Shown here: piece after piece, positions 1 through 7,933 of the stretch
Numbering within the stretch: the first letter of the stretch is position 1
How the letters are laid out: each line of letters begins with the position of its first letter
Origin: Eubacterium sp. CAG:251
GTDB lineage: Bacteria; Bacillota; Clostridia; Oscillospirales; Acutalibacteraceae
Length of the DNA: 37,138 nucleotides
Direction of reading: 5' to 3'
NCBI GenBank assembly: GCA_000436835.1
Contig: FR889137.1
Span: 1-37,138 of the forward strand
The notes under the pieces: model-generated
What the model was told of the DNA's origin: nothing
What the model saw: the letters and a program-made list of their open reading frames with translations, nothing else
Database searches by the model: none
Made by a program: the position numbers and the translations under genes

Positions 1-12
1 CTAGGGCTTACT

Positions 13-40
13 CAAGCCTCCGGCTTAGCCGGAGGTCTTG
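13..40. repeat. Short perfect hairpin at window start
   Basis: The arms CCTCCGGC and GCCGGAGG are perfect around a TTA loop, with CAAG and CTTG extending the stem past a one-base bulge. No coding sequence overlaps it. It could be the end of a terminator for a gene left of the window or part of an interspersed repeat. No T-run follows, so a terminator is uncertain. Confidence 0.5.
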
Positions 41-78
41 ACTACAGTCCATAATATTTCCCTTAAATATAATTCTTA

Positions 79-107
79 TTGCAATTCTTTTTGCTAATTG
101 ATATATT
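79..107 (+). promoter_or_regulatory. Candidate promoter for the first two genes
   Basis: TTGCAA and TATATT are separated by 17 bases, and the -10 box lies 34 bases before the chosen start at 141. The match to the sigma-A consensus is good but not perfect. Confidence 0.45.
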
Positions 108-140
108 TATTTTAGAATAAACATGAAAAGAGTGAGTGTT

Positions 141-392
141 ATGGCAAAGAAAAAGCATACGAAAATTATCACCGAACCTGATGGCACAAAAGTTGAGCTT
201 GATTATAGCTTTAGGGCTTTTATGGACATGGTTATAAATCATCCACCGGAAAAAGCTGCGGCAAGTATCAGGCGCAGCCGCAATGCAAAGAAAATGGCTA
301 AGAAGCGCAAAAGAAATCGCCGTAAGGCGAGAAATTTGGTTATTGCCCGACATTGCGGGAAGGCGTTAAATGAATTCGTATTTGGCAAATAG
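141..392 (+). CDS. Small basic protein of unknown function
   Basis: I do not recognise this 83-residue protein. The first 45 residues are mixed and contain a TEPDGTKVELDYSFRAF stretch. Residues about 50-72 are very rich in Arg and Lys (for example RRSRNAKKMAKKRKRNRRKA), which suggests nucleic-acid or membrane-surface binding; that is inference. No signal peptide or membrane segment is visible. I chose ATG 141, which gives MAKKKHTK; an in-frame ATG at 123 would add six residues, and neither start has a strong Shine-Dalgarno sequence. The gene ends 11 bases before the start of the next gene on the same strand, so the two are probably cotranscribed from the promoter at 79-107 and end at the terminator at 1371-1407. 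Confidence 0.55.
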   Translation: MAKKKHTKIITEPDGTKVELDYSFRAFMDMVINHPPEKAAASIRRSRNAKKMAKKRKRNRRKARNLVIARHCGKALNEFVFGK

Positions 393-403
393 GGGTGAAA
401 TTT

Positions 404-1357
404 ATGGCAGTAAAGAATGATTATGACCTTAACTTATTAACAATTTATTTAATGAGCAGGTCAAGAAAAGAAATCAAAATGTCGATTGATGAAATTGAAA
501 GAATTGCTTGCGGTAAATTACCTGATTTTATGCACACTTATTCAGGCAGCTATCGTTTTTGGTATAACGATTATAATCGTAATCCGTCATATGCGCATTA
601 TTGGCTTGACGCAGGTTACTTTGCACAACCTGATTTTAATAATTCTGTTGTTTATTTTACTAAGTCAGTGGATAAATTCATTAAGCGAAAGACCGATTAT
701 AAAAAGCCTGCCGCTGTTAAAAAAGCTGATATAAATTTAGATACCGCATTAAATGCAATTAAAAAATATCATAACTCAGTAAATAGCAACTATACAAGGT
801 ACAAATCTTGGGAGCATTGCTATAACGCTTTTAAAAAATATAGAAAAGACGAAAGCAAAACGGAATTATTATGCCTTCATTTAAGCTGTTACCTTGCGAG
901 CTGGGGAATGCTTCGTAATTCGGAATTGATGAATTATGATTATTTTGTTCATAAACCTTTTATTGAGGAAATTTCAAAGCCGAAATACGATAAATTATAC
1001 AGTGATTTTTGTGATATTGATTCTATATTCCAAGCAGTAAAGGAAATTGAGAATAGATATCCGAATGATATCTCATCAACCGATACATTTAAAACGAAAA
1101 TATTATTGGGCGTGTTCGGTTGTGCTCCTGCTTACGATAGATATTTCAAACAAGCGGTTAAAAAATATAAAGTTTGTTCTTCTAATTTTAATGAACATTC
1201 TATGGCTCAACTTTATTCATTTTATAATGATAATAAAGAGGCTTTTGAGAATTTGCGAAAGCAATTAGAAAGTAATGGGACTTTATATCCGCCGATGAAG
1301 CTGATGGATATGTGCTTTTGGCAAATCGGGATTGATTTAGAAAAAGAAAAAAGTTAA
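404..1357 (+). CDS. Hypothetical protein with DUF7662-like N-terminus
   Basis: This 317-residue protein starts at ATG 404, eight bases after an AGGGG ribosome binding site; a GTG at 395 lies inside that site. Residues about 5-80 contain a leucine-rich start, then IDEIERIACGKLP, and later RFWYND and YAHYWLDAGYF. This order (IE-I-LP, W-N, WL-AGY) resembles the DUF7662 family as I remember it. A second conserved-looking block around residues 135-190 has SWEHCYNAF and LSCYLASWGMLRNSEL, a pattern I recall from uncharacterised bacterial proteins. No catalytic motif, signal peptide or membrane segment is visible. The upstream partner is a small basic protein. Function is unknown; a defence, toxin-antitoxin or phage-related role cannot be decided from the sequence. 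Confidence 0.65.
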   Translation: MAVKNDYDLNLLTIYLMSRSRKEIKMSIDEIERIACGKLPDFMHTYSGSYRFWYNDYNRNPSYAHYWLDAGYFAQPDFNNSVVYFTKSVDKFIKRKTDYKKPAAVKKADINLDTALNAIKKYHNSVNSNYTRYKSWEHCYNAFKKYRKDESKTELLCLHLSCYLASWGMLRNSELMNYDYFVHKPFIEEISKPKYDKLYSDFCDIDSIFQAVKEIENRYPNDISSTDTFKTKILLGVFGCAPAYDRYFKQAVKKYKVCSSNFNEHSMAQLYSFYNDNKEAFENLRKQLESNGTLYPPMKLMDMCFWQIGIDLEKEKS

Positions 1358-1370
1358 TATTGAAATAAAT

Positions 1371-1407
1371 AACCCCCTGGTTCGGTATTAGCGAAACAGG
1401 GGGTTTT
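1371..1407 (+). terminator. Intrinsic terminator after the first gene pair
   Basis: AACCCCCTGGTTCG pairs with CGAAACAGGGGGTT around a 7-base loop with one mismatch, followed by a T-run. The minus-strand copy is followed by an AT-rich stretch, so it may also end the convergent two-component operon. Confidence 0.85.
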
Positions 1408-1483
1408 AATATTTATTGCGTTTGTTGTTTTTCTTCGGCAAAAGCACGATATTACATTCTAATTTTACCGAATGAATATGATT

Positions 1484-2170
1484 TTATTTAAACTTATAGC
1501 CTCTGCCCCAAATAGTCTTGATACAGTCGGTGTTTTCGTCTGCCTCCTTAATTTTGTCACGCAGGCGGTTGATATGGACTGTAAGAGTGGAGGTGTCACC
1601 GAGGGAATCATAACCCCAAACGCTTTCAAAAAGCTCTGCTTTTGAATAAATTGTGTTAGGGTGGGAGGCTAAAATATAAAGCACCTCAAATTCCTTTTTG
1701 GTAAGCGTGATCTCCTTATCGCCGACGAATGCCTCGCCCGTATTTTTGAAAAGCTTGATATTGTCACGCACAAGAACGTCCTTTTCCTGCTCGTTTTGGC
1801 TTGTAAGAGTTTTGTATCTGTTAATGTGCGCCTTAATTCTTGCCACAAGCTCGGCAGGGGAGAACGGCTTAACAATATAATCGTCCGCACCAAAACCGAG
1901 GCCCGAAATTTTGTCTATTTCTTCTCTTTTTGCGGTAACGAAAATAACGGGTGTGTTCTTTGTTTCTCTGATTTTTTTGCAAATATCAAAGCCGTTAATA
2001 CCCGGAAGCATAACGTCAAGCAAAATTAAATCGTAATCGTTATTAAGCGCAAGCTCAAGACCGTCGTTTCCGTTTGTTGCACCCTGCGCCTCCATATTGC
2101 TTGCTTCAATATAATCCTTTTCAAGCTCGAGAATGTTCTCATCGTCTTCAACTATTAAAATCTTACTCAA
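1484..2170 (-). CDS. OmpR-family response regulator
   Basis: This 228-residue protein has a receiver domain at residues 1-118 with acidic residues EDD at 8-10, the phosphoacceptor Asp52 in LLDVMLPG, a Thr in FVTAK and the Lys of KPFSP. A winged-helix DNA-binding domain follows (about 130-228), ending in the usual WGRGYKF. It starts at TTG 2170, overlapping the kinase gene by 8 bases, which indicates translational coupling; AAGGA lies about ten bases upstream. It is the last gene of the operon tetR - kinase - regulator. Its partner is almost certainly the overlapping kinase. The targets are unknown, although the adjacent divergent promoter region is a candidate. Confidence 0.93.
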   Translation of the reverse strand: MSKILIVEDDENILELEKDYIEASNMEAQGATNGNDGLELALNNDYDLILLDVMLPGINGFDICKKIRETKNTPVIFVTAKREEIDKISGLGFGADDYIVKPFSPAELVARIKAHINRYKTLTSQNEQEKDVLVRDNIKLFKNTGEAFVGDKEITLTKKEFEVLYILASHPNTIYSKAELFESVWGYDSLGDTSTLTVHINRLRDKIKEADENTDCIKTIWGRGYKFK

Positions 2171-3713
2171 TATTATCTGTCCTTTCCTTAATTTTCGGCA
2201 TTGAAATGAATATTGAAAGACCCTCTCCCTGCTTACTGCTTGCCCAGATTAAGCCACCGTGAAGTTCGACAATCTGCTTGCAAACAGCCAAGCCTAAACC
2301 GGAGCCTTGCGAAACCTTTGTTCTTGCAGGGTCTGTTCTATACATTGTATCAAAAATTTTAGTAAGGTTTTCACTTTCAACGCCTGAGCCGTTATCTGTA
2401 AGTTCAATAATAACCGTGCGCTCGTATTCGCTGACAATAAGACGAACCATACCCTGCCTGTCATCACGTGCATATTTTATTGAGTTCATAACAATGTTTC
2501 TGAAAACTCGTGCAAATGCGTCGGTGTCAACGCTTATCTGCGTGTCTTTGTTGACATTGCATTGAAGTGAAAAATCAAAATTGCTTCTTTCAAGCAGTTC
2601 TTTAATTTCTTCGGCGCCGTCGTCAATAAATTCTTTTAAATTAACGTTTACCCTGTTGAGCTTGTAGCTTTTCAGCTCATAACGTGAAATATCCAAAAGT
2701 TCGTTAAGTATTTTATCCGTATCGTCAATTGAGGAGCAAATTCTGTCTATATATTTCTTCTGCTTCTCAGGCGTTGCGGCAATTCCGTCACGAAGCCCTT
2801 GCGCATAGCCTTTTGCCGAGGTAAGCGGAGTTCTTACGTCATGTGCAATTCCGGCAATTAGCTCCTTGCGCTGTTCATCTGCCTTGTTTTGCTTTTCTAT
2901 GGAATCTTTCAGCCTCAATCTCATTTGATTAAAACTTTCAACCGTTTGCCCAAGCTCGTTTTTGGATTTGTAATCTATTTCATAATCAAGATTGCCCCGT
3001 GCGATTTCGTCAGCACCATCGGCAATTTTTTTGATGGGATTAACTATTGTTTTAGACGTTATAAATGAAATAATCACTATTGCAAGAACAAAAACGGCAA
3101 CAATGATTAAAGCAATTATGCCCGTTCTGCCAAGCAAAAGATTAGTAAATTCCTTTGCCGCATAGTGCGTGCTTGCGTTTTTAACCGTGTAGTTTTTATT
3201 TACCGCCACTATCAAATATTTATCGGATTTTGAGTTGGCGTGTGTTACGATTACAAGACCGTTGTTTCCAAAATAATTCAGATTTTCGTTTTTGTTTACG
3301 TTGACTATCTCGTTAGCTTCTTTTAATATATCGCTTTTTGATGATGAATAAAACGGCTTTCCGTTTTTTTCGATATATATGCTTGAACCGAGACGCTCAA
3401 TAGGAGAAATAAACTCGCTTAAGCTTTCGGTTTTTTTCTTATCGTTTTCATCCGATAAAAGTGAGTTCGAAATGCTGCTTATCGTTTGCGACCATTGAAT
3501 TTGGTTTACGGTGGAGTATGAATTTGTAGTAACACTCGAAATGTTAAAATATGAGCCTGTGAAATATATAAGCAAAGGAGAAAAAGCGCCGATTAGAATA
3601 ATAGGTATAAGTATACCCAAAATTGCCGTTAAAAAAATCCTCGTGCTGATTTTTAAATTTTTAGAACTTCGATTTTTTTTCGGCTTTTCCTTTTTTGTTT
3701 TTTTACTGCTCAA
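2163..3713 (-). CDS. Membrane sensor histidine kinase (HAMP)
   Basis: This 516-residue kinase has a basic N-terminus, a membrane segment at about 27-51, an extracytoplasmic sensor region of about 145 residues, and a second membrane segment at about 197-220. A HAMP domain follows (ITSKTIVNPIKKIADGADEI). The dimerisation/phosphoacceptor motif IAHDVRTPLT is near residue 290. The ATPase domain shows the N box (RNIVMNSIKYA), DNGSGV and GSGLGLAVCK. It starts at TTG 3713 in a TTGA overlap with the stop of the TetR gene, with GGAGAGG just upstream. It should phosphorylate the regulator encoded downstream. The ligand is not deducible; the sensor region shows no domain I recognise. Confidence 0.93.
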   Translation of the reverse strand: MSSKKTKKEKPKKNRSSKNLKISTRIFLTAILGILIPIILIGAFSPLLIYFTGSYFNISSVTTNSYSTVNQIQWSQTISSISNSLLSDENDKKKTESLSEFISPIERLGSSIYIEKNGKPFYSSSKSDILKEANEIVNVNKNENLNYFGNNGLVIVTHANSKSDKYLIVAVNKNYTVKNASTHYAAKEFTNLLLGRTGIIALIIVAVFVLAIVIISFITSKTIVNPIKKIADGADEIARGNLDYEIDYKSKNELGQTVESFNQMRLRLKDSIEKQNKADEQRKELIAGIAHDVRTPLTSAKGYAQGLRDGIAATPEKQKKYIDRICSSIDDTDKILNELLDISRYELKSYKLNRVNVNLKEFIDDGAEEIKELLERSNFDFSLQCNVNKDTQISVDTDAFARVFRNIVMNSIKYARDDRQGMVRLIVSEYERTVIIELTDNGSGVESENLTKIFDTMYRTDPARTKVSQGSGLGLAVCKQIVELHGGLIWASSKQGEGLSIFISMPKIKERTDNIE

Positions 3714-4321
3714 TTGTCCTCTCCGTTTCTCTTTGATTCCTGCAAAGCCTCAATAAGCCCGCCAAAATGAATTTCAGCAAAGCGATACGCCTCGTCTGCA
3801 ATGTTAGACGATTCGTGAGTGACTTGGTATTTGATTATTCCGCAGATGCCGGAAATTATGTATTGAAGCGAATATTCGCTTATGCCATCAATGTCTGAGC
3901 TGATAAGGTCAAGCGCACGTCGAATACCTTGCTGCAACTTTTGAGTAAGCAAATCAGAACCTGAGCTTGAAAGCAAAACCCTGTAAGCCTCTCTGTCCTC
4001 TTCAATGGTTTTGATTCCCATTTTAATAACGCTTGCCGCACCGTAGATGTCAACCCTAAGCTTTCTTGTTTCACGCCTTAATTGCTTGCCTACGCCGATA
4101 AAAAGCTTAAACACAAGCTCGTCGCAAATCTTGTTGAGCAAATCAAACTTGTCGTTATAGTGCAAATAAAACGTGTTACGGCTTATCATTGCACGCTCTG
4201 TGATGTCTTTAACCGATATATGGTCAAAGCCCTTTTCCTCGATAAGCTCATAAAAAGCGTTTTTGATTGATTTTTGCGTCCTCTTAATTCTTAAATCTAC
4301 TGTTCCGTCCCTTTTTGCCAT
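3710..4321 (-). CDS. TetR/AcrR-family transcriptional regulator
   Basis: This 203-residue protein has a TetR-type helix-turn-helix at about residues 12-58, with the signature SVKDITERAMISRNTFYLHYNDKFDLL. The C-terminal helical domain is of the type that ends in an Ile/Gly-rich dimer helix (YIISGICGIIKYQ). AAGGAGAA precedes ATG 4321. It is the first gene of a three-gene operon with the kinase and response regulator, which is unusual because TetR repressors seldom lead two-component operons. Its own promoter (4381-4409) overlaps one copy of a repeated TCAATAACTAA and a second copy lies close to the expected transcription start, so autorepression is likely. The inducer is unknown. Confidence 0.9.
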   Translation of the reverse strand: MAKRDGTVDLRIKRTQKSIKNAFYELIEEKGFDHISVKDITERAMISRNTFYLHYNDKFDLLNKICDELVFKLFIGVGKQLRRETRKLRVDIYGAASVIKMGIKTIEEDREAYRVLLSSSGSDLLTQKLQQGIRRALDLISSDIDGISEYSLQYIISGICGIIKYQVTHESSNIADEAYRFAEIHFGGLIEALQESKRNGEDN

Positions 4322-4358
4322 TTTATTCTCCTTACCATTTAATTATTAGTCATGGTGT

Positions 4359-4369
4359 TCAATAACTAA
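4359..4369. promoter_or_regulatory. Repeated 11-mer, candidate TetR operator (copy 1)
   Basis: TCAATAACTAA occurs here and at 4406-4416, 47 bases apart, in the divergent region between tetR and the plus-strand two-component system. An upstream TTAGT at 4346-4350 forms a loose inverted partner of ACTAA. The site lies about where transcription from the tetR promoter would begin. Confidence 0.4.
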
Positions 4370-4380
4370 CTATTAAGTTT

Positions 4381-4409
4381 ATTTTACCATTATTTAACAC
4401 AACAATCAA
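4381..4409 (-). promoter_or_regulatory. Promoter of the tetR-kinase-regulator operon
   Basis: Read on the minus strand, TTGATT and TAAAAT are 17 bases apart, with the -10 box about 60 bases before the tetR start. Confidence 0.55.
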
Positions 4410-4416
4410 TAACTAA
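4406..4416. promoter_or_regulatory. Repeated 11-mer, candidate TetR operator (copy 2)
   Basis: This second exact TCAATAACTAA overlaps the minus-strand -35 box and lies 12 bases before the plus-strand -35 box at 4429. A bound regulator could therefore influence both divergent promoters. Confidence 0.4.
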
Positions 4417-4428
4417 TTGCTTATTTGT

Positions 4429-4457
4429 TTGACAATGTATTAACTATAAGATATTAT
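4429..4457 (+). promoter_or_regulatory. Promoter of the plus-strand two-component operon
   Basis: TTGACA and TATTAT are 17 bases apart. Transcription would start near 4464, leaving a leader of about 108 bases before the response regulator start at 4572. Confidence 0.7.
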
Positions 4458-4571
4458 AGATGTAATACGGTAATTTTTATAATTTCTTTATTTTTTCTTT
4501 GCCACTCTTTAGATTATATGATGTTTAATATAATCATCGGATGGGAATTATTTTATAACGGAGAATATGAT

Positions 4572-5261
4572 ATGCAAAATGTACTTGTTTGCGATGATGA
4601 CGAGGCTATCCTCGAATCATTAAGGATTTATCTTGATAATGCAGGATTTAATGTTATTACGGCGGTTGACGGTCAGGATGCACTTGAAAAGGTGCAAAAT
4701 AACGAAATTCACTGCGTTGTGCTTGATATTATGATGCCTCGACTTGACGGACTTAAGGCAACACTGAAGATTAGGGAAAAATATAATTTTCCTATTATTC
4801 TTCTTTCTGCAAAAAGTGAGGATACGGACAAAATTACAGGTCTTGGCTTCGGCGCAGACGATTATGTGACTAAGCCGTTTAATCCGCTCGAACTTGTTGC
4901 AAGGGTTAAATCGCAAATAAGACGTTATGTAAATCTCGGCAGTATGGTTGCTACCCCGACAAGGCTTGTAACGGGCGGTCTTGTGCTTGATACGGACGCT
5001 AAAAGCTTGTCTGTTGACGGCGAGGGCGTTAAGGTTACACCGATTGAGTATAAGATTATGGAATATCTTATGACAAATATGGGCAGGGTACTTTCCACCT
5101 CTCAAATTTATGAGGCGGTGTGGAACGAGCCGAGCTTTACAAGCGAAAAAACAGTGACCGTGCATATCCGCAATATCCGTGAAAAAATTGAAATTAATCC
5201 CAAAGAGCCGAAATATATAAAGGTGGTGTATGGTCTTGGATACAAATGTGAAAAAATTTAA
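4572..5261 (+). CDS. OmpR-family response regulator
   Basis: This 229-residue regulator has a receiver domain (acidic DDD at 8-10, phosphoacceptor Asp52 in VLDIMMPR, Lys of TKPFNPLELVARV) and a winged-helix output domain ending in VYGLGYKCEKI. I start it at ATG 4572, six bases after GGAGAA; the open frame extends upstream to 4425, but that part is leader and overlaps the promoter. The next gene, a histidine kinase, overlaps its end. The TKPFNPLE sequence and TPIEYKIMEYL helix place it in the same VanR-like subgroup as the regulator at 29075, so the two are paralogues with possible cross-talk. Confidence 0.93.
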   Translation: MQNVLVCDDDEAILESLRIYLDNAGFNVITAVDGQDALEKVQNNEIHCVVLDIMMPRLDGLKATLKIREKYNFPIILLSAKSEDTDKITGLGFGADDYVTKPFNPLELVARVKSQIRRYVNLGSMVATPTRLVTGGLVLDTDAKSLSVDGEGVKVTPIEYKIMEYLMTNMGRVLSTSQIYEAVWNEPSFTSEKTVTVHIRNIREKIEINPKEPKYIKVVYGLGYKCEKI

Positions 5262-7605
5262 GTATTCTTATTTAGGAAAATTATTGTGCATAGTTCTTGC
5301 GCTTATAACAGGTCTTTCGGCGATATTTTTAACTACTGCCGAGGTTTTGACTGTTATAAATAACATTGTAAACGGCAATGATTATTCATATTATACTTTA
5401 AATACCAACGTCGAGTGTAGCATTGAGGAAAGCATAGCCAACGGAGTAAACAAGGTACATTTAGACCCAAAGGGGCTTGAAAAGCATCTTAATTCTCAAA
5501 AGACGAAGGCTTGCAAAACTGTTTATAATAAGGTAGTGAAACAGCTTAATTATTATCTTGATAAGCTAACTAATGATGGAGACGACATTGACCTAGAGTA
5601 CAGCAAAACCTGTCCAATCAGCAATTTTGTAGATGTGGTTTCATATAGTGTAGACAGCGGAAATTATTATAAATATTTGGAACATTTGGATACCTGTTTA
5701 GACGAATTTTCATACGACAGTCCCGACGGCATAACTCTAAAAAATTATGAGAGTAAGCTTTATAAGGATATTGAAAAAAGTTATGATAATTACGTAAAAA
5801 CTCAAATGTCTCAATATAAAAACGTTGAATATTGGGGTATTAAGGACGGCATTGAATACATAATCATAAAAAATAATAAGGTCGCTTATAAAGCCTCGGA
5901 TTTGTCCGTAAAAGAGATTATGGCAAAGCACGACAGCTTTAAGATTGAAAACGGAAAAATTTTCAGTGAGGAAATTCCCGAAAAAACGCTTAAAAGCATA
6001 ATGCAAAGCTACAGTGCAAACTTTAAGGCAAAGGACTATTCCTTGTATGCTTATATAAACACCTCAAAAAACGAGCCTAATGTTTCAAACTATTTTGAGA
6101 CTATGAGGCAGTTTAACGATTATGCAGGCAAGGTTAACGATAATCTTGTTAAGCTTGCAATTATTGATGTCATTTTGCTTGCCGCTTCTTTTGTTATTGC
6201 GTTTTATTATTTCAAAATAGTGGGCAAAAAGGACGACGACTCGCCTGCAAAGCTGATATTTATAGATTATATTCCTCTGCTTCTTCAGCTTGGTATAGTC
6301 GGCGGTAGCGGCTTCGGGCTTGTTGCGCTTTTGATAAGCGCATTTGATGAGTATTATGATATAACGCTTCTCTTAGCAATTTTTGCAGGAATTTGCTTTG
6401 GCTGTTGGGTGCTTCTTTTTGAGCTTTGCTGTTCGGTCGCAAGGTATTCTAAAAGCGGAAAGAAATTTTACAAGCATCTGCTTCTTTATTGGCTCGGCTT
6501 TGCACTTTTCCATATTTTCAAATTTATAATTAAGCTGATTAAGGCTTGGCATAGGTTTAATAAAAAGCTTTTCGGCACATTTAAGCTCTACGCTTATAAG
6601 CCAAAGACGTTTGTAAGAAATATAATTTTGCTTTCGCTTGCATTTTTTGCCGTAAATATAGCCTTGATAATTATTATTGCAGTTTTCTTCTCGACTTCGC
6701 TCAATGGTTTTGCGTTTGTCTTTATTGCAGGCGATGTAGTTGCGAATACCTTTGCACTCAGGGCGGTTTGCAAGTATTTTAAAACGCTTGACGAAATTAT
6801 TTATGCGTCATCACAGCATATCGACGTGCCTATGGCATTAGATACACTTCCTCAGTCGCTGAAAATCCTTGCCGACAGTATGAAATATACTAACGCAGAG
6901 CTTCAAAATGCAATTGCTAAGGCGGTTAAGGACGAGCGACTTCGTGCTGAACTTATTACCAATGTTTCCCACGATTTAAAAACTCCTCTTACGTCGATTA
7001 TCACTTATGTTGATTTGCTTAAAAATTGCGATATTGCAGACCCTAAGGCGCAGGAATATATCCACGTGCTTGATGATAAGGGCGCTAAGCTTAAAAGGCT
7101 TATTGACGATTTGATTGAGGCGTCAAAGGTTACGAGCGGTAACGTAAGCGTTAATCTTGCGCCTATGAATTTGTCGGAACTTTGCTTGCAATCAACTGTT
7201 GACGTGCAGCAGGATTTTGATAAAAATAACTTAAATCTTGTGGTTAAGCAGGGCGAAAAACCCGTAACCGTTACTGCCGACGGCGCAAAAACGTTTAGGG
7301 TTATTGAAAATCTGCTTTCAAATGCACGCAAATACAGCGCACGAGGCTCACGTGTATATGTCAGCGTGTATGAGCAGGGCGGCAAGGGAATTTTCGAGAT
7401 TAAGAATATCTCGGCTCAACCTCTTGATATAACACCCGAAGAGCTAACAGAGCGCTTTGTGCGTGGCGATAAATCACGTACTGCCGAAGGCAACGGCTTG
7501 GGCTTGTCAATTGCAAAGGAGCTTTGCAAGGTGCAAAACGGTGAGCTTGAATTGTCAATCGACGGCGATTTGTTCAAGGCAAAGGTAGAGTTCCCGTTAG
7601 CATAA
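5230..7605 (+). CDS. Multi-pass sensor histidine kinase
   Basis: This large kinase (791 residues from ATG 5230) has a membrane segment near residues 17-40, then about 265 extracytoplasmic residues of unrecognised, Lys/Tyr-rich sequence. About six further membrane segments follow between residues 307 and 520. The catalytic core shows VSHDLKTPLTSI (phosphoacceptor His), the N box IENLLSNARKYS and GNGLGLSIAKELC. The C-terminal core resembles VanS-like kinases, but no clear HAMP domain is seen. ATG 5230 overlaps the regulator by 32 bases and has AAGGTGG only three bases upstream. GTG 5248 would give a more typical MKKFKYSYLG start, but its ribosome site is weak. A terminator follows directly. Confidence 0.88.
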   Translation: MVLDTNVKKFKYSYLGKLLCIVLALITGLSAIFLTTAEVLTVINNIVNGNDYSYYTLNTNVECSIEESIANGVNKVHLDPKGLEKHLNSQKTKACKTVYNKVVKQLNYYLDKLTNDGDDIDLEYSKTCPISNFVDVVSYSVDSGNYYKYLEHLDTCLDEFSYDSPDGITLKNYESKLYKDIEKSYDNYVKTQMSQYKNVEYWGIKDGIEYIIIKNNKVAYKASDLSVKEIMAKHDSFKIENGKIFSEEIPEKTLKSIMQSYSANFKAKDYSLYAYINTSKNEPNVSNYFETMRQFNDYAGKVNDNLVKLAIIDVILLAASFVIAFYYFKIVGKKDDDSPAKLIFIDYIPLLLQLGIVGGSGFGLVALLISAFDEYYDITLLLAIFAGICFGCWVLLFELCCSVARYSKSGKKFYKHLLLYWLGFALFHIFKFIIKLIKAWHRFNKKLFGTFKLYAYKPKTFVRNIILLSLAFFAVNIALIIIIAVFFSTSLNGFAFVFIAGDVVANTFALRAVCKYFKTLDEIIYASSQHIDVPMALDTLPQSLKILADSMKYTNAELQNAIAKAVKDERLRAELITNVSHDLKTPLTSIITYVDLLKNCDIADPKAQEYIHVLDDKGAKLKRLIDDLIEASKVTSGNVSVNLAPMNLSELCLQSTVDVQQDFDKNNLNLVVKQGEKPVTVTADGAKTFRVIENLLSNARKYSARGSRVYVSVYEQGGKGIFEIKNISAQPLDITPEELTERFVRGDKSRTAEGNGLGLSIAKELCKVQNGELELSIDGDLFKAKVEFPLA

Positions 7606-7614
7606 ATATATAAT

Positions 7615-7645
7615 AAAAAAGGTTCGGATTTTTCCGAACCTTTTT
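7615..7645 (+). terminator. Intrinsic terminator of the two-component operon
   Basis: GGTTCGGA and TCCGAACC are perfect arms around TTTT, flanked by A-run and T-run (AAAAAA before, TTTTT after), ten bases after the kinase stop. Confidence 0.92.
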
Positions 7646-7651
7646 CTATAT

Positions 7652-7925
7652 GGCTCCCTTGTAAAGGGAGCTGGCAAACCGATAGGTTTGACTGAGGGAT
7701 TAATCAAAAACAAATCCCTCCGCCTCGCCTCGTCGTCGCTGACTTCGTATCATTCAAAATAAATTTCTTAATATTTTTATGAAATTTATTTCTCATTCAC
7801 TACGTAGCTCCTCCTCTCAAAATCTGCCGTACGGTTGTGCGGCAGATTTTGAAATAGACCGTAGGGGCGACCATTGGTCGCCCGCTTCTCAAGCACGAAA
7901 TTTATCTCACTTTCTCGAAGTCTAT
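7652..7925. repeat. Composite interspersed repeat block
   Basis: This gene-free stretch is made of structured modules. At 7653-7720 three hairpins follow each other: GCTCCCTT/AAGGGAGC, CAAACC/GGTTTG, and GAGGGATT/AATCCCTC. A module at 7728-7855 (TCGTCGTCG, CTTCGTATCATTC, CACTACGTAGCTCCTCC, then a hairpin of AAAATCTGCCG with CGGCAGATTTT) recurs with changes at 10736-10862 and in part at 36718-36901. A palindrome lies at 7865-7883. The 30 bases 7895-7924 reappear exactly, inverted, at 37062-37091. No gene was seen here. Confidence 0.75.
7865..7883. repeat. Palindromic repeat, copy 1
   Basis: GGGCGACCATTGGTCGCCC is a perfect 9-base inverted repeat around a central T. Related copies lie at 8775, 31754 and 37001. 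Confidence 0.8.
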
Positions 7926-7933
7926 CTTATAAT

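Noticed and set aside
4425..4571. N-terminal extension of the response regulator starting at 4425
   Set aside because: The extension overlaps the promoter and lacks a ribosome site; ATG 4572 has GGAGAA and begins at the normal receiver start.
7652..7925. CRISPR array in the repeat-rich intergenic DNA
   Set aside because: The repeats are palindromic, irregularly spaced and of different sequence; there are no regular spacers.
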